Shown one piece after another: positions 46,362-56,151 of a stretch of 64,000 nt of DNA. The translations under genes and the position numbers were made by a program. The stretch lies in assembly GCF_900078365.1 (NCBI RefSeq), contig NZ_LT598653.1:4039501-4103500 (forward strand). Direction: 5' to 3'. The stretch comes from an uncultured Sphingopyxis sp. GTDB lineage: Bacteria; Pseudomonadota; Alphaproteobacteria; Sphingomonadales; Sphingomonadaceae. The notes under the pieces are model-generated. The model did not search any database and was not told where the DNA came from. It saw only the letters and a list, made by a program, of their open reading frames with translations. Every line of letters starts with the position of its first letter. The stretch's first letter is position 1.

Positions 46362-47765
46362 CTAACGCCGTTTGCGCTCGCGTTCCACCTCGGCGCGAGC
46401 CACCATCGAAATATCCTGTGCGCGGATCCAGTCGGGGGAGCCCTGGGGCAGTCCCTGCATCGCCATTTCGGCATTACGCAGCGCGAGTCCCGCCTGTCCA
46501 CCCTCAAGACTATAGCGTTCGGCCGAGGCGAGCGCCGCGCGCGCCTGATCACCCTTGTTCGCATAGACGATGCCGAGCTGATACCAGGCGAAAGGATTTT
46601 CGTTGTCGAGCGCGACCGCCGTTTTCAGCACCCGTTCGGCCTCGGGATAGTTGGCGGGATCCTCGGTCGCGATCAGCGCATGGCCCAGCGTCGCGGCGAT
46701 CAGCGGTTGCGAGCGCGACTGCGAAACCGCCTTGCGTAGCGGGGCGATCGCCTGCTCTGGGTGCCCCGATTCGAGCAGCACCTGGCCTTCGAGCTCGAGG
46801 AAATAGGGATCATCCGGGTCCGCCGCGAGCAGGCCTTCGACCTCCGCCAGGGCTTTCTGCGGATAGGCGCTCTTGTGCCAGGCATAGGCGCGCGCATAGC
46901 GCGCCGGGACGGTCTTGTTGCTTTCGGGATATTTGCGCAGCGTCCGCTCGGGCTCGGCGATATAGCCCGACAGTTTCGCCTTGATCCGCTGGAAGCGCGC
47001 CTCGATCTTCGGGTCGGCCGGCTTGTCCCACGCGGGGTCGATGACATAGACTTCGCGCAGCGCCTGGATGCGGTCGCCCGACATCGGGTGGGTGCGACCA
47101 TAGGCCTGATCATCGTCCTGCTTGATCCCGTAGCGGAATTCGAGGTTCTGCAATTTCTTGAAGAAGGCGAGGCTGCCCCGGCCGCTGATCCCGGCCTTCG
47201 ACAGATATTGCGCGCCCGCGGCGTCGGCGGTCGATTCCTGCACGCGGCTGAAGGCGAGGAACTTGCCGAGCGCGGCCTGCTGGCCCGCCATCATGATCCC
47301 CATGCCCGCTTCGCCCCCCCCGGCAGCAATCGCCGCGGCGCCGAGCAGCAGGCTGAGCAGCGAGATGCCGGTCGCGGCCTTGGCGCCTTCGTTGACGCGG
47401 ATCGCGTGGCCGCCCATCACATGGCCGAGCTCGTGCGCGAGCACGCCCTGCACCTCTTCGGCGCTGTCGGCGGCCTCGATCAGCCCGCTGAAGACATAGA
47501 TGTCCTGGCTGCCCGCGACAAAGGCATTGATGCTGCGGTCGCCGAGCAGATGGACGCGCACCTGCCCCGGCTGAATCCCCGCCGCGACGAGCAGCGGGTC
47601 CATCATGTCCTGGAACAGCGCCTCGGTCTCGGCATCGCGCAGGATCGACTGCGCCATCGCGGGGCGCATCGCGACCGCGACCATCGCGAGCAAGGTCAGC
47701 AGGATACGGAAAAGAGGGCGCAGCCCGTGCGCCCCGGACGCGGGTAGCGGCGGGAAAGCGGTCAT
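46362..47765 (-). CDS. M48-family metalloprotease with TPR tail, BepA/YfgC-like
   Basis: This is a periplasmic zinc protease and outer-membrane-protein quality-control factor by family. The 467 residues have a signal peptide ending at RPAMAQS, the zinc motif HELGHVMGGH at residues 111-120 with the third ligand in QESTADAAG, and TPR-like repeats from about residue 290 (HKSAYPQKALAEVEGLLAADP). BepA-type proteins assist LptD assembly or destroy misfolded outer-membrane proteins. I chose the ATG at 47765; the open frame upstream lacks a ribosome binding site. It shares its strand with the DsbA-like gene and may be coexpressed. Confidence 0.93.
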   Translation of the reverse strand: MTAFPPLPASGAHGLRPLFRILLTLLAMVAVAMRPAMAQSILRDAETEALFQDMMDPLLVAAGIQPGQVRVHLLGDRSINAFVAGSQDIYVFSGLIEAADSAEEVQGVLAHELGHVMGGHAIRVNEGAKAATGISLLSLLLGAAAIAAGGGEAGMGIMMAGQQAALGKFLAFSRVQESTADAAGAQYLSKAGISGRGSLAFFKKLQNLEFRYGIKQDDDQAYGRTHPMSGDRIQALREVYVIDPAWDKPADPKIEARFQRIKAKLSGYIAEPERTLRKYPESNKTVPARYARAYAWHKSAYPQKALAEVEGLLAADPDDPYFLELEGQVLLESGHPEQAIAPLRKAVSQSRSQPLIAATLGHALIATEDPANYPEAERVLKTAVALDNENPFAWYQLGIVYANKGDQARAALASAERYSLEGGQAGLALRNAEMAMQGLPQGSPDWIRAQDISMVARAEVERERKRR

Positions 47766-47920
47766 CCCCGCCTTTCTTGCGCCGTGCGCCTGAACCCCGA
47801 GTGAAGCCATAGGGGCTTATTGGGGGCGGGCACGCACGGACGCAAGGTGCGGATGGCGTTTATGCGGTCGGCTGCCGCCGGTTGGGGCTTGCGAGACTGC
47901 GGGGCTGGATGCCGCCCGAT

Positions 47921-48020
47921 CAAAAAAAAAGCCCGCGTGCTCCCGCGAAGGCGGGAGTCCATCTCCGGCCGGTGCGAGATGGAACCGGCCGGAGATGGAT
48001 CCCCGCCTTCGCGGGGACAC
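47921..48020 (-). terminator. REP pair ending in a T9 tract, likely rne terminator
   Basis: A REP-like pair (arms starting GTGCTCCCGCGAAGGCGGGA at 47937 and ending CGCCTTCGCGGGGACAC at 48020, with inner GATGG/CCATC arms) follows rne. On the minus strand its last hairpin CTCCCGCCTTCGCGGGAG is followed by CACGCGGGC and then nine T residues (47922-47930). That is the form of an intrinsic terminator for rne built from a REP unit. Confidence 0.75.
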
Positions 48021-48060
48021 ACGGCTTCCTATTCGATTGGAGCGTTTTAGGGCTTGGACC

Positions 48061-50679
48061 CTAATTGCCGAAGGTGCGCTGCCACCAACCGCGCCGGGGT
48101 TCGCCGTCGGGGCCGGTACCGCCCTCGTCGCCATTGGCGGCGACCGGCTCGGCCTCGCTCGCCGTCACCGGTTCGGCGGCGGCTTCGGCGGCGACGGCCT
48201 TTTTGGCCCGGCTCGCGCGCTTCTTCGGTGCGGGTTTGGCGGGCTCGGCTTCGGTTTCCGCCACGGCTTCGACCGGTGCCGCCACTTCAACGGCCTCGGT
48301 TTCAGCCGCGGCCTTGGCGGCTTCGATTTCGGCCTTGGTCCTGCGCGGCGCGCGCTTGCGCTTCGGCTTTTCCTCGGCGGCGGGCACCTCCTCGGCAACC
48401 GGCTCGGGTGCTTCGGCCGCCTCTACCGGCGCAGCCTCTTCGGCCACGGCTGTGTCGGCGCTTTCCTCGGCATCGGCCTTCTTGCGGCCACGACCCCCGC
48501 GGCGGCGGCGCGGCTTGGCTTCCTCGGCCTCCGCGTCAGCAGCCTCGATCGTTTCGGCCGGCGCGGCTTCCTCTTCGCCGGCCTCGGCGGCATCGCTTTC
48601 GCCTTCGTCGCCGCTTTCGCCGGCGTCAGCGGCATCGCCGCCTTCTTCGTCGCGGCGGCCACGGCGCCCGCGGCGGCGGCGGCGGCGGCGCTTGCGGCCC
48701 TCACCGTCACTTTCCCCTTCCTCGCGATCCCGCGAGCGCGCGGGGCGCTCCTCGTCAGCGTCGTCTTCGGCCTCCTCTTCCTCTTCGAGGAAGTCCTCGT
48801 CCTCATCCTCGATCGGTTCGATGGGGGCGAAGCTGCGGCGCTGGGTCGGCGGCGGGCCGCCCACCTCGACCGCCATGCGCGCGCCCTCGGTCTCGCCGTC
48901 GGGCAGGATTTCGACGCTCACGCCGTAGAGTTCCTCGATCTCGCGCAGTTCGCGGCGCTTTTCGTTGAGGAGATAGAAGGTCGCCTCCTGGCTCGCGCGC
49001 AGGGTGATCTTGCTGCCCTTGCCGCGCGCGGCTTCCTCTTCGATCAGGCGCAGCGCGCTGAGGCCCGCCGAACTCGCGGTGCGGACGAGGCCGGTGCCTT
49101 CGCAGTGCGGGCACGGGCGCGTCGAGGCTTCGAGCACGCCGGTGCGCAGGCGCTGGCGGCTCATCTCCATCAGGCCGAAGCCCGAGATGCGGCCGACCTG
49201 GATGCGCGCGCGGTCGTTCTTGAGCGCTTCCTTCATCGCGCGCTCGACCTTGCGGACGTTCGAACCATGATCCATGTCGATGAAATCGATCACGATCAGC
49301 CCCGCCATGTCGCGCAGGCGCAGCTGGCGTGCGATCTCGTGTGCGGCCTCGAGGTTGGTGTTGAGCGCGGTCTGCTCGATATTATGCTCGCGCGTCGACC
49401 GGCCCGAGTTGATGTCGATCGACACCAGGGCCTCGGTCGGGTTGATCACGAGGTAACCGCCCGATTTGAGCTGAACGACGGGGTTGAGCATCCCGGCGAG
49501 CTGATCCTCGACGCCGTATCGCTGATAGAGCGAGACCGGGTCGGCATATTGCTTCACGCGCCGCGCGTGGCTCGGCATCAGCAGCTTCATGAACTGCTTC
49601 GCGGCCTTATAGCCTTCGTCGCCCTCGACGAGCACTTCCTCGATGTCTTTATGATAGATGTCGCGGATCGCGCGCTTGACGAGGTCGCTGTCCGAATGGA
49701 TCAGCGCCGGTGCGCTCGACCCCAGCGTATTCTCGCGAATCTCGTCCCACAGGCGCGCGAGATAGTCGAAGTCGCGCTTGATCTCGACCTTGGTGCGGCT
49801 CATCCCCGCGGTGCGCACGATGCAGCCCATCGTCGGCGGCAGGTTGAGCTCGTCGATCATGGCTTTGAGCTTGCGGCGATCGGCGCCGTTCGAAATCTTG
49901 CGGCTGATCCCGCCGCCGTGCATCGTGTTCGGCATCAGCACGCAATAGCGGCCGGCGAGCGACAGATAGGTGGTGAGCGCCGCGCCCTTGTTGCCGCGCT
50001 CTTCCTTGACGACCTGCACCAGCATCACCTGCCGGCGGCGGATGACGTCCTGAATCTTGTAGCGGCGGCGCAGCGACATGCGGCTTTCGCCGTCCTCGTC
50101 GTCGCTCCGGCGGCCGCGTCCGCGGCCCCGGCCGCCCCCCTTGCGAGTATCGCGGCCATCGCGCCCGCGGCGCTTGCGGTCGCCGCGGCCATCCTTGCCC
50201 TCTTCGGCGCCTTCTTCGCCCTCTTCGGTGTCGCCATTTTCGGCACCCTCTTCCTCGTCGCCCTCGGCGTCTTCGCCGATGGTTTCGGGGGCGGGGGCGT
50301 CGCCATTCTCGTCGTCGTGCTCCTCGACATCGGCGACATCGCCTTCGAGTTCGTCGAGATCCTCCTCCGCGCGCTGCGCGGCGGCGGCGGCGTGCTCGGC
50401 CTCTTCGCGCAGCAGCGCGTCGCGGTCTTCCTTCGGAATCTGGTAATAGTCGGGGTGAATTTCGCTGAAGGCGAGGAAGCCGTGGCGATTGCCGCCATAT
50501 TCGACGAACGCCGCCTGCAGCGACGGTTCGACGCGAGTCACCTTGGCGAGATAGATATTGCCCTTGAGCTGCTTGTGCTCGGCAGACTCGAAATCAAACT
50601 CCTCGATTCGGTTGCCCTTGGTGACGGCGACCCGGGTTTCTTCCCGGTGCCGCGCGTCGATCAACATGCGCGTGGTCAT
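48061..50679 (-). CDS. rne: Ribonuclease E/G, alphaproteobacterial long form
   Basis: This is the main mRNA-decay endoribonuclease and degradosome scaffold, 872 residues. The N-terminus MTTRMLIDARHREETRVAV and S1 part (GNIYLAKVTRVEPSLQAAFVEYGG) are interrupted by an acidic then Arg/Gly-rich insert at about residues 83-205. The catalytic Asp residues lie in VSIDINSGR and VIDFIDMDHG. The zinc-link is CPHCEGTG. The last 300 residues are low-complexity acidic, Arg-rich and Ala/Glu-rich, ending RRGWWQRTFGN. I chose the ATG at 50679, which gives the conserved N-terminus and has GGAG 9 bases upstream. Confidence 0.96.
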   Translation of the reverse strand: MTTRMLIDARHREETRVAVTKGNRIEEFDFESAEHKQLKGNIYLAKVTRVEPSLQAAFVEYGGNRHGFLAFSEIHPDYYQIPKEDRDALLREEAEHAAAAAQRAEEDLDELEGDVADVEEHDDENGDAPAPETIGEDAEGDEEEGAENGDTEEGEEGAEEGKDGRGDRKRRGRDGRDTRKGGGRGRGRGRRSDDEDGESRMSLRRRYKIQDVIRRRQVMLVQVVKEERGNKGAALTTYLSLAGRYCVLMPNTMHGGGISRKISNGADRRKLKAMIDELNLPPTMGCIVRTAGMSRTKVEIKRDFDYLARLWDEIRENTLGSSAPALIHSDSDLVKRAIRDIYHKDIEEVLVEGDEGYKAAKQFMKLLMPSHARRVKQYADPVSLYQRYGVEDQLAGMLNPVVQLKSGGYLVINPTEALVSIDINSGRSTREHNIEQTALNTNLEAAHEIARQLRLRDMAGLIVIDFIDMDHGSNVRKVERAMKEALKNDRARIQVGRISGFGLMEMSRQRLRTGVLEASTRPCPHCEGTGLVRTASSAGLSALRLIEEEAARGKGSKITLRASQEATFYLLNEKRRELREIEELYGVSVEILPDGETEGARMAVEVGGPPPTQRRSFAPIEPIEDEDEDFLEEEEEAEDDADEERPARSRDREEGESDGEGRKRRRRRRRGRRGRRDEEGGDAADAGESGDEGESDAAEAGEEEAAPAETIEAADAEAEEAKPRRRRGGRGRKKADAEESADTAVAEEAAPVEAAEAPEPVAEEVPAAEEKPKRKRAPRRTKAEIEAAKAAAETEAVEVAAPVEAVAETEAEPAKPAPKKRASRAKKAVAAEAAAEPVTASEAEPVAANGDEGGTGPDGEPRRGWWQRTFGN

Positions 50680-51338
50680 TAGATACACTCCAAGCGCGCC
50701 TCGGCGCGCCATCAAAAAATCCCGCTAACCCTCCTTGCGGAAGGCCGCGGCGGATACGGGTGAAAGGAAAAAAGACGTTATTGCCGAAAGGAGCCTGCGT
50801 CCGGTCCTGGACGCGCATGCGGTCTTCAAATCCGGCGACGGCCGGGGCGAAAGCGCCCGCGTCGGGATTCAAAGAGGGCATGGCAAGCCTCATACGGCAT
50901 CAACCTGTTACGGGATGAGCGGGCGGGCAGGGCGGGCGCGCAAGCGACGCCCCGACTGTCCGGTCAACCGGGTGGACTGGCGGCAGGCATGTCCTTCCCC
51001 GTTTGTCCGGCGCCAAGGCGGCCATGATCCGCTTGATTGCGGAACAGGCCTTCCCCTCAAAAGGCCGGACGGCACCGGGAACGACGCCGTCAGTGATGGC
51101 GTGCTAGCATCGGCATGGACCGACGGCAACCACAACCACCCCAGAAAGATAGGATGGCGCGAAGGTGTTGCAAGAAAACCATTCGGCTGCGCGGCGGGGG
51201 GCGCCGGCCGGGCTTGCCGCCCGACGCGCCTCTGTCACGCCATGGTCAAGGGCGGATTCATCCTGTTGCCGCGCCGCAGGGCTGGTGATTTTCGAATAGG
51301 GCTGGACCATCGCGCGCCTTGGACGGCATAGACGCGCC
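50680..51338. other. Long divergent intergenic region, rne leader and amidase promoter
   Basis: These 659 bases hold no gene I can support. The rne side (50680-50790) contains, on the minus strand, a GGCGCGCCGAGGCGCGC hairpin just before the ribosome binding site. It also has a small CCGC/GCGG stem followed by ATTTTTT at about 50712-50738, which could act as an attenuator. No tRNA-like cloverleaf is found. The length fits a long regulated rne leader, as RNase E leaders often are, but conservation cannot be judged from one sequence. Confidence 0.5.
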
Positions 51339-52289
51339 ATGAGCCCGCTGCTCGTCCTGATTGGCCTGATCGGAGCGTCCTCGGCAGCCTTGCCGGCGCG
51401 CGCCGGCGCGATCGATGCCGATCCGCGCCCGGCCGCGGGACAATATGACGCGGCATCGCGGTCTCCGCGCGGCGAATTGCAGCCCTTCGCCGGCTTTCGC
51501 GCCCGCCGTCCGGCAAAACGCTACAGCGTGACCGTTCCGATCGGAAAACCCAAGCCCGCGGTGACGCTGCCGCGCATCGAGGGGCCCGCCGACGATCGTC
51601 TGCCGCTCGTGGTGATCGACGCCGGGCACGGCGGACACGACCCCGGCGCGATCTCGCCGCACGACGGCAGCCGCGAAAAGGACATCACGCTGGCGCTCGC
51701 CCGCGCGATCCGCAAGGACCTGCTCGCCTCTGGCCGGGTGCGCGTCGCGCTCACGCGCGCGGACGACCGCTTCCTCGTGCTCGAGGAGCGTTACGGCATC
51801 GCGCGGCGGTTGAAGGCCGACCTGTTCATCTCGGTTCACGCCGACGCCGCCGAGAATCAGGAGGCCAGCGGCGCGTCGATCTATACGCTGGCCGAGGTCG
51901 CCTCCGACCGCGAGGCGGCACGGCTCGCGGCGCGCGAGAACAAGGCGAACATCATCAACGGCGTCGACCTCGGCGCGCACAGCGGCGACGTATCGGCGAT
52001 CCTGCTCGACCTCACCCAGCGCGAGACGATGGGTCTTGCCGCCGATTTCGCGCGGCTGCTCCAGCGCGAGGCGTCCGACGAAGTGAAATTTCGCACCACC
52101 GCGCACCGCTTCGCCTCCTTCATCGTGCTGAAGGCGCCCGACACCCCGTCGGTGCTGTTCGAAACCGGCTTCATATCGAACAAGGAGGATGTCGCATTCC
52201 TCGCCTCGGCCGCCGGGCAGAAGAAAATCGCGCGCGGCGTCCGCGAGGCGGTGCAGGTCCACTTCGCGCGGCAGGTCGCGGAGCGTTGA
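51339..52289 (+). CDS. N-acetylmuramoyl-L-alanine amidase (Amidase_3, AmiC-like)
   Basis: This is a secreted amidase that cuts the stem peptide from peptidoglycan during cell separation. The 316-residue protein has a signal peptide ending at LPARAGAI and a short AMIN-free linker. The Amidase_3 domain spans about residues 85-310, with zinc ligands in VIDAGHGGHDPG, REKDITLA and FISVHADAA. The catalytic Glu is in VLFETGFISNKED. It is shorter than E. coli AmiC because the AMIN targeting domain is absent. The next gene is on the same strand, 57 bases on; PBP1a follows further down, fitting a small cell-wall group. Confidence 0.93.
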   Translation: MSPLLVLIGLIGASSAALPARAGAIDADPRPAAGQYDAASRSPRGELQPFAGFRARRPAKRYSVTVPIGKPKPAVTLPRIEGPADDRLPLVVIDAGHGGHDPGAISPHDGSREKDITLALARAIRKDLLASGRVRVALTRADDRFLVLEERYGIARRLKADLFISVHADAAENQEASGASIYTLAEVASDREAARLAARENKANIINGVDLGAHSGDVSAILLDLTQRETMGLAADFARLLQREASDEVKFRTTAHRFASFIVLKAPDTPSVLFETGFISNKEDVAFLASAAGQKKIARGVREAVQVHFARQVAER

Positions 52290-52346
52290 CGGTCGATTCG
52301 GCGTGGCGGGGCAAAATCCTCACTCCCATCTGGAGATATTGTTCGC

Positions 52347-53492
52347 ATGACCACCGATCGCGAATTGCATGATCATCTGATCGGCCGGCAGGGCTCGCGC
52401 GCCGATCTGAATACCCCCGCTCTCATCCTCGATGTCGATGCGCTCGACCGTAACATCGGACGCATGGCCGCGCTCGTGACCGAGCGCGGCGTCGCGCTTC
52501 GCCCGCACGCCAAGACGCACAAGAGCATCGACATCGCCCGGCGCCAGATGGCGGCGGGGGCGATCGGCGTCTGTTGCGCGAAGGTCGGCGAGGCCGAGGT
52601 GCTGGCCGGAGGCGGCGTGACCGGCATCCTCATCACTTCGCCCGTCGCCGCCCCCGCCGCGATCGAACGCCTCGCGAAGCTTGCGGCGACCGCCGAAGCC
52701 TTGATGGCGGTCGTCGATCATCCCGGCGTCGCCGACCGGCTCCAGGCGGCGCTTGCTGCGGCCGATGCGCGGCTGGGCGTCGTCATCGACATCGACCCCG
52801 GTATCGCGCGCACCGGCGTCGCGTCGGCCGAGGCGGCGGTCGCGTTGGCGAAGGCGATTTCGGCAGCGCCCAACCTCGATTATCGCGGCGTGCAATTCTA
52901 CTGCGGGTCGCAGCAGCATATCGAAAGCTACGCCGACCGCCGCGCCGCGATCGTCGAGCGCACCGCCTATCTGCAACAGGTGATCGCCGCGCTGGCCGAA
53001 GCGGGCTTCGCGCCCGGCCTCGTCACCGGATCGGGCACCGGCACGCACCGGATCGACCTCGACCTCGGCGTCTTCACCGAATTGCAGGCGGGCAGCTATG
53101 TCTTCATGGACAAGCAATATCTCGATTGCGACATCGCCGATGGTGCCGAGCCGCCGTTCGAGGTTTCGTTGTCGGTCGACGCGCGCGTCGTCAGCGCGAA
53201 CCACGGCGGCCTCGTCACCATCGACGCCGGCTACAAGTCGCTCTCGACCGACGGCGGCGTCGCGGTGGTCCGGCGCGGAGCGCCCGAAACCGCCTTTTTC
53301 GCTTTCATGGGCGACGAACATGCCGCGCTGATCGCCCCCGGCATCGGGGCCGAACTCCAGCCCGGCGACCCGGTCAGCCTGACCGTGCCGCACTGCGACC
53401 CGACGGTGAATCTCTATGACAGCTACCATGTCGTTTCGGGCGACACGCTGGTCGGCATCTGGCCGGTCAGCGCGCGCGGCCGGGCGCGATGA
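52347..53492 (+). CDS. DSD1-type PLP enzyme (D-serine dehydratase / D-threonine aldolase-like)
   Basis: This is a fold-type III PLP enzyme of 381 residues. The cofactor Lys is in RPHAKTHKS, the barrel has YCGSQQHIES and TGSGTGTHRID. The metal-binding pair is in VPHCDPTVNLYDSYHVV near the C-terminus, which links it to metal-dependent D-serine dehydratases and D-threonine or 3-hydroxyaspartate aldolases. The exact substrate cannot be told from sequence. Near cell-wall genes, removal of D-amino acids is plausible but unproven. Confidence 0.9.
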   Translation: MTTDRELHDHLIGRQGSRADLNTPALILDVDALDRNIGRMAALVTERGVALRPHAKTHKSIDIARRQMAAGAIGVCCAKVGEAEVLAGGGVTGILITSPVAAPAAIERLAKLAATAEALMAVVDHPGVADRLQAALAAADARLGVVIDIDPGIARTGVASAEAAVALAKAISAAPNLDYRGVQFYCGSQQHIESYADRRAAIVERTAYLQQVIAALAEAGFAPGLVTGSGTGTHRIDLDLGVFTELQAGSYVFMDKQYLDCDIADGAEPPFEVSLSVDARVVSANHGGLVTIDAGYKSLSTDGGVAVVRRGAPETAFFAFMGDEHAALIAPGIGAELQPGDPVSLTVPHCDPTVNLYDSYHVVSGDTLVGIWPVSARGRAR

Positions 53493-53563
53493 GCGTTACG
53501 GTCCGCCGCCTCGCCGCAACCATGCTTCCCTTTCGGCGACGCAGGCTTTAGAGGCGGGGGCAT

Positions 53564-56080
53564 ATGGCCGCCGACAGTCCGCCCGATTTCCGCCTTCGCC
53601 TTCGCCGCGACGGCAATGCCGTCATCACCTGGCTGCGCGACATGTGGACGCGGCGCTGGTTCCGCTGGCTCGGCTATCTCGCGCTCGCCGGTCTGCTCGG
53701 CCTCGTGCTGATCTGGGCGGTTTTCGCGCGCGACCTGCCCTCGGTCGATCAGCTTCGCGACTATGAGCCGCCGCTGCCGACGATGGTCCGCGACGGCGAG
53801 GGCAAGCCGGTCCACAGCTATGCCCGCGAACGCCGCGTTCAGCTCGAATATAGCGAATATCCGCAGCTCCTGGTGCGCGCCTTCCTCGCCGCCGAGGACA
53901 AGACCTTCTTCAGCCATGGCGGCATCGACTATCCGGGCATAGCGAGCGCGATCGTCACCAACCTGTCGAACAGCGGCCGCCCCGTCGGCGCCTCGACCAT
54001 CACCCAGCAGGTGGCGAAGAATCTGCTGCTCACCAACGAGCTGAGCTATCGTCGCAAGATTCGCGAGGCGATTCTTGCGATGCGCATCGAGGATGCGCTG
54101 ACCAAGGAACAGATTCTCGAGCTTTATCTCAACGAAATCCCGCTCGGCCGCCGCAGCTTCGGCGTGCAGGCGGCGAGCCGCGCCTATTTCGACAAGGATG
54201 TCGACCAGCTCGCGCTGCACGAAATGGCCTTCCTCGCGATTCTGCCCAAGGCGCCCGAGAAATACGGCCGCGCGCGTTTCGAGCGCGATGCGCTCGCGCG
54301 CCGCAATTTCGTGCTCGGGTCGATGGAGGATAATGGCTGGATCAGCGCGGCGCAGCGCGACGCGGCGCGCGCGATGCCGCTCGGCCTGACCGACCGGGGT
54401 AACCGCGCGGTCGCGCAGGTCGGCGGCTATTATATGGAAGAGGTGCGGCGCCAGCTGATCGCCGAGTTCGGCGAAACTGCCGAGGTCGGCCCCCACAGCG
54501 TTTATGCCGGCGGCCTCTGGGTGCGCACCCCCTATGACGGCAAGATGCAGGAGGCCGCGGCGATGGCGCTGCGCAAGGGGCTCCAGCGCTATGACGCGGG
54601 CAAGGGCTGGTCGGGACCGATCGCGACGATCGAGGCCGACGACCAGTGGCAGAGCCGCCTCGCCTCGAGCTTCATCGGCATCGATTACGACAATTGGCGC
54701 GTCGCGGCCGTGCTCTCGAAATCGGGGGGCGAGGCGCGGATCGGCTTTTCGAACGGTGACACCGGACGCCTGCCCGCGAGTTCGGCGGGGATGCGCTATC
54801 GCAAGACCGGCGGCAGCGCCTTTTCGGCGCTGCGCCCGGGCGATCTGATCGTCGTCAAATCGGCGGGCGGCGACCGCTACGCGCTGCGCAATATCCCCGA
54901 AGTATCGGGCGGCATGGTCGTCGAAAGCCCGCATTCGGGCCGCATCTATGCGATGCAGGGCGGCTTCGACGTCCGCCTGTCGTCGTTCAACCGCGCGACG
55001 CAGGCCGAACGCCAGCCTGGCTCGACGATCAAGCCTTTCGTCTATGCCGCCGCGCTCGACAACGGGATGACCCCCGCGACGATGATCGTCGACGGCTCCT
55101 TCTGCGTCTATCAGGGCGCGGCGCTCGGCAACAAATGCTTCCGCAACTTCGGCAATTCGGGCGGCAGCGGCGAGCACACGATGCGCTGGGGCCTCGAACA
55201 GTCGCGCAACCTGATGACCGTGCGCGCGGCGAGCCTCGTGGGAATGGAACCGGTCGTCGAGATGATCAGCCGGATGGGCATCGGCAAGCACGAACCCTAT
55301 CTGTCGACCGCGCTCGGCGCCGGAACGACGACGGTCGAAAAGATCACCAATGCGTACGCGATGCTCGCCAATCACGGCCGCGAACTGAAGCCGCGCGTGA
55401 TCGACTATGCGCAGGACCGCCGCGGCAAGGTGATCTTTCCGAAGAACTGGAAGCCCTGCGAAGGCTGCAACATGAAGGATTGGGACGGCCGGCCGATGCC
55501 GCGCTTCACCAAGTCGGGCAAGCAGCTGATGGACCCGATCACCGCTTATCAGGTCGTCCATATGCTCGAAGGCGTGGTCCAGCGCGGCACCGCGGTGCGG
55601 CTGCGCGATCTCGGCGTGCCGCTGTTCGGCAAGACCGGGACGACTTCGGGTCCGAACGATGTCTGGTTCGTCGGCGGCACGCCTGACGTGGTCGCGGGCA
55701 TGTATATCGGTTTCGACCAGCCGCGCAGCATGGGCGGCTATGCGCAGGGCGGCAGCTATGCCGCGCCGATCTTCAAGGATTTCGCGCACGCGGCGCTCGC
55801 CGACCGCCAGCCGATTCCCTTTTCGGCGCCGAAGGGCGTGCGCATGGTGCGCATCGACCGCCAGTCGGGCCGGCGCGTCTATGGCAGCTGGCCGGGCACC
55901 GATCCCAAGGCGTCGATCATCTGGGAAGCGTTCAAGCCCGAAAGCGAACCGCGGCGGACGATTCGCGAAGAAGAGATCAAGCCGGCCAAGGCGGCGCCCC
56001 GGCAGGACGTGCCCGTCCAGCAAAGCCCCGGCCGGCGCAGCGACAGCGAATTCCTGGAGGATCGCGGCGGCATCATCTGA
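53564..56080 (+). CDS. mrcA: Penicillin-binding protein 1A (class A, bifunctional)
   Basis: This is a peptidoglycan glycosyltransferase/transpeptidase of 838 residues. One membrane helix lies near residues 36-55 (LGYLALAGLLGLVLIWAVF). The GT51 domain has AEDKTFFSHGGIDYPG with the catalytic Glu, and STITQQVAKNLLL. The transpeptidase has SxxK in PGSTIKPF, SxN in EQSRNLM and KTG in FGKTGTTSGPNDVWF. An OB-like insert sits between the two halves. ponA is an alternative name. Confidence 0.96.
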   Translation: MAADSPPDFRLRLRRDGNAVITWLRDMWTRRWFRWLGYLALAGLLGLVLIWAVFARDLPSVDQLRDYEPPLPTMVRDGEGKPVHSYARERRVQLEYSEYPQLLVRAFLAAEDKTFFSHGGIDYPGIASAIVTNLSNSGRPVGASTITQQVAKNLLLTNELSYRRKIREAILAMRIEDALTKEQILELYLNEIPLGRRSFGVQAASRAYFDKDVDQLALHEMAFLAILPKAPEKYGRARFERDALARRNFVLGSMEDNGWISAAQRDAARAMPLGLTDRGNRAVAQVGGYYMEEVRRQLIAEFGETAEVGPHSVYAGGLWVRTPYDGKMQEAAAMALRKGLQRYDAGKGWSGPIATIEADDQWQSRLASSFIGIDYDNWRVAAVLSKSGGEARIGFSNGDTGRLPASSAGMRYRKTGGSAFSALRPGDLIVVKSAGGDRYALRNIPEVSGGMVVESPHSGRIYAMQGGFDVRLSSFNRATQAERQPGSTIKPFVYAAALDNGMTPATMIVDGSFCVYQGAALGNKCFRNFGNSGGSGEHTMRWGLEQSRNLMTVRAASLVGMEPVVEMISRMGIGKHEPYLSTALGAGTTTVEKITNAYAMLANHGRELKPRVIDYAQDRRGKVIFPKNWKPCEGCNMKDWDGRPMPRFTKSGKQLMDPITAYQVVHMLEGVVQRGTAVRLRDLGVPLFGKTGTTSGPNDVWFVGGTPDVVAGMYIGFDQPRSMGGYAQGGSYAAPIFKDFAHAALADRQPIPFSAPKGVRMVRIDRQSGRRVYGSWPGTDPKASIIWEAFKPESEPRRTIREEEIKPAKAAPRQDVPVQQSPGRRSDSEFLEDRGGII

Positions 56081-56151
56081 CGGCTGCGCACCTCCTTCCC
56101 CTGCGGCCTTCGAGGTCGTAAGGGCGGACCAAATTATTCAGGAGCAAGGAC

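Noticed and set aside
50780..50860. Possible tRNA from a TTCAAATCC-like stretch near 50825
   Set aside because: No acceptor, D or anticodon arms can be drawn around it.
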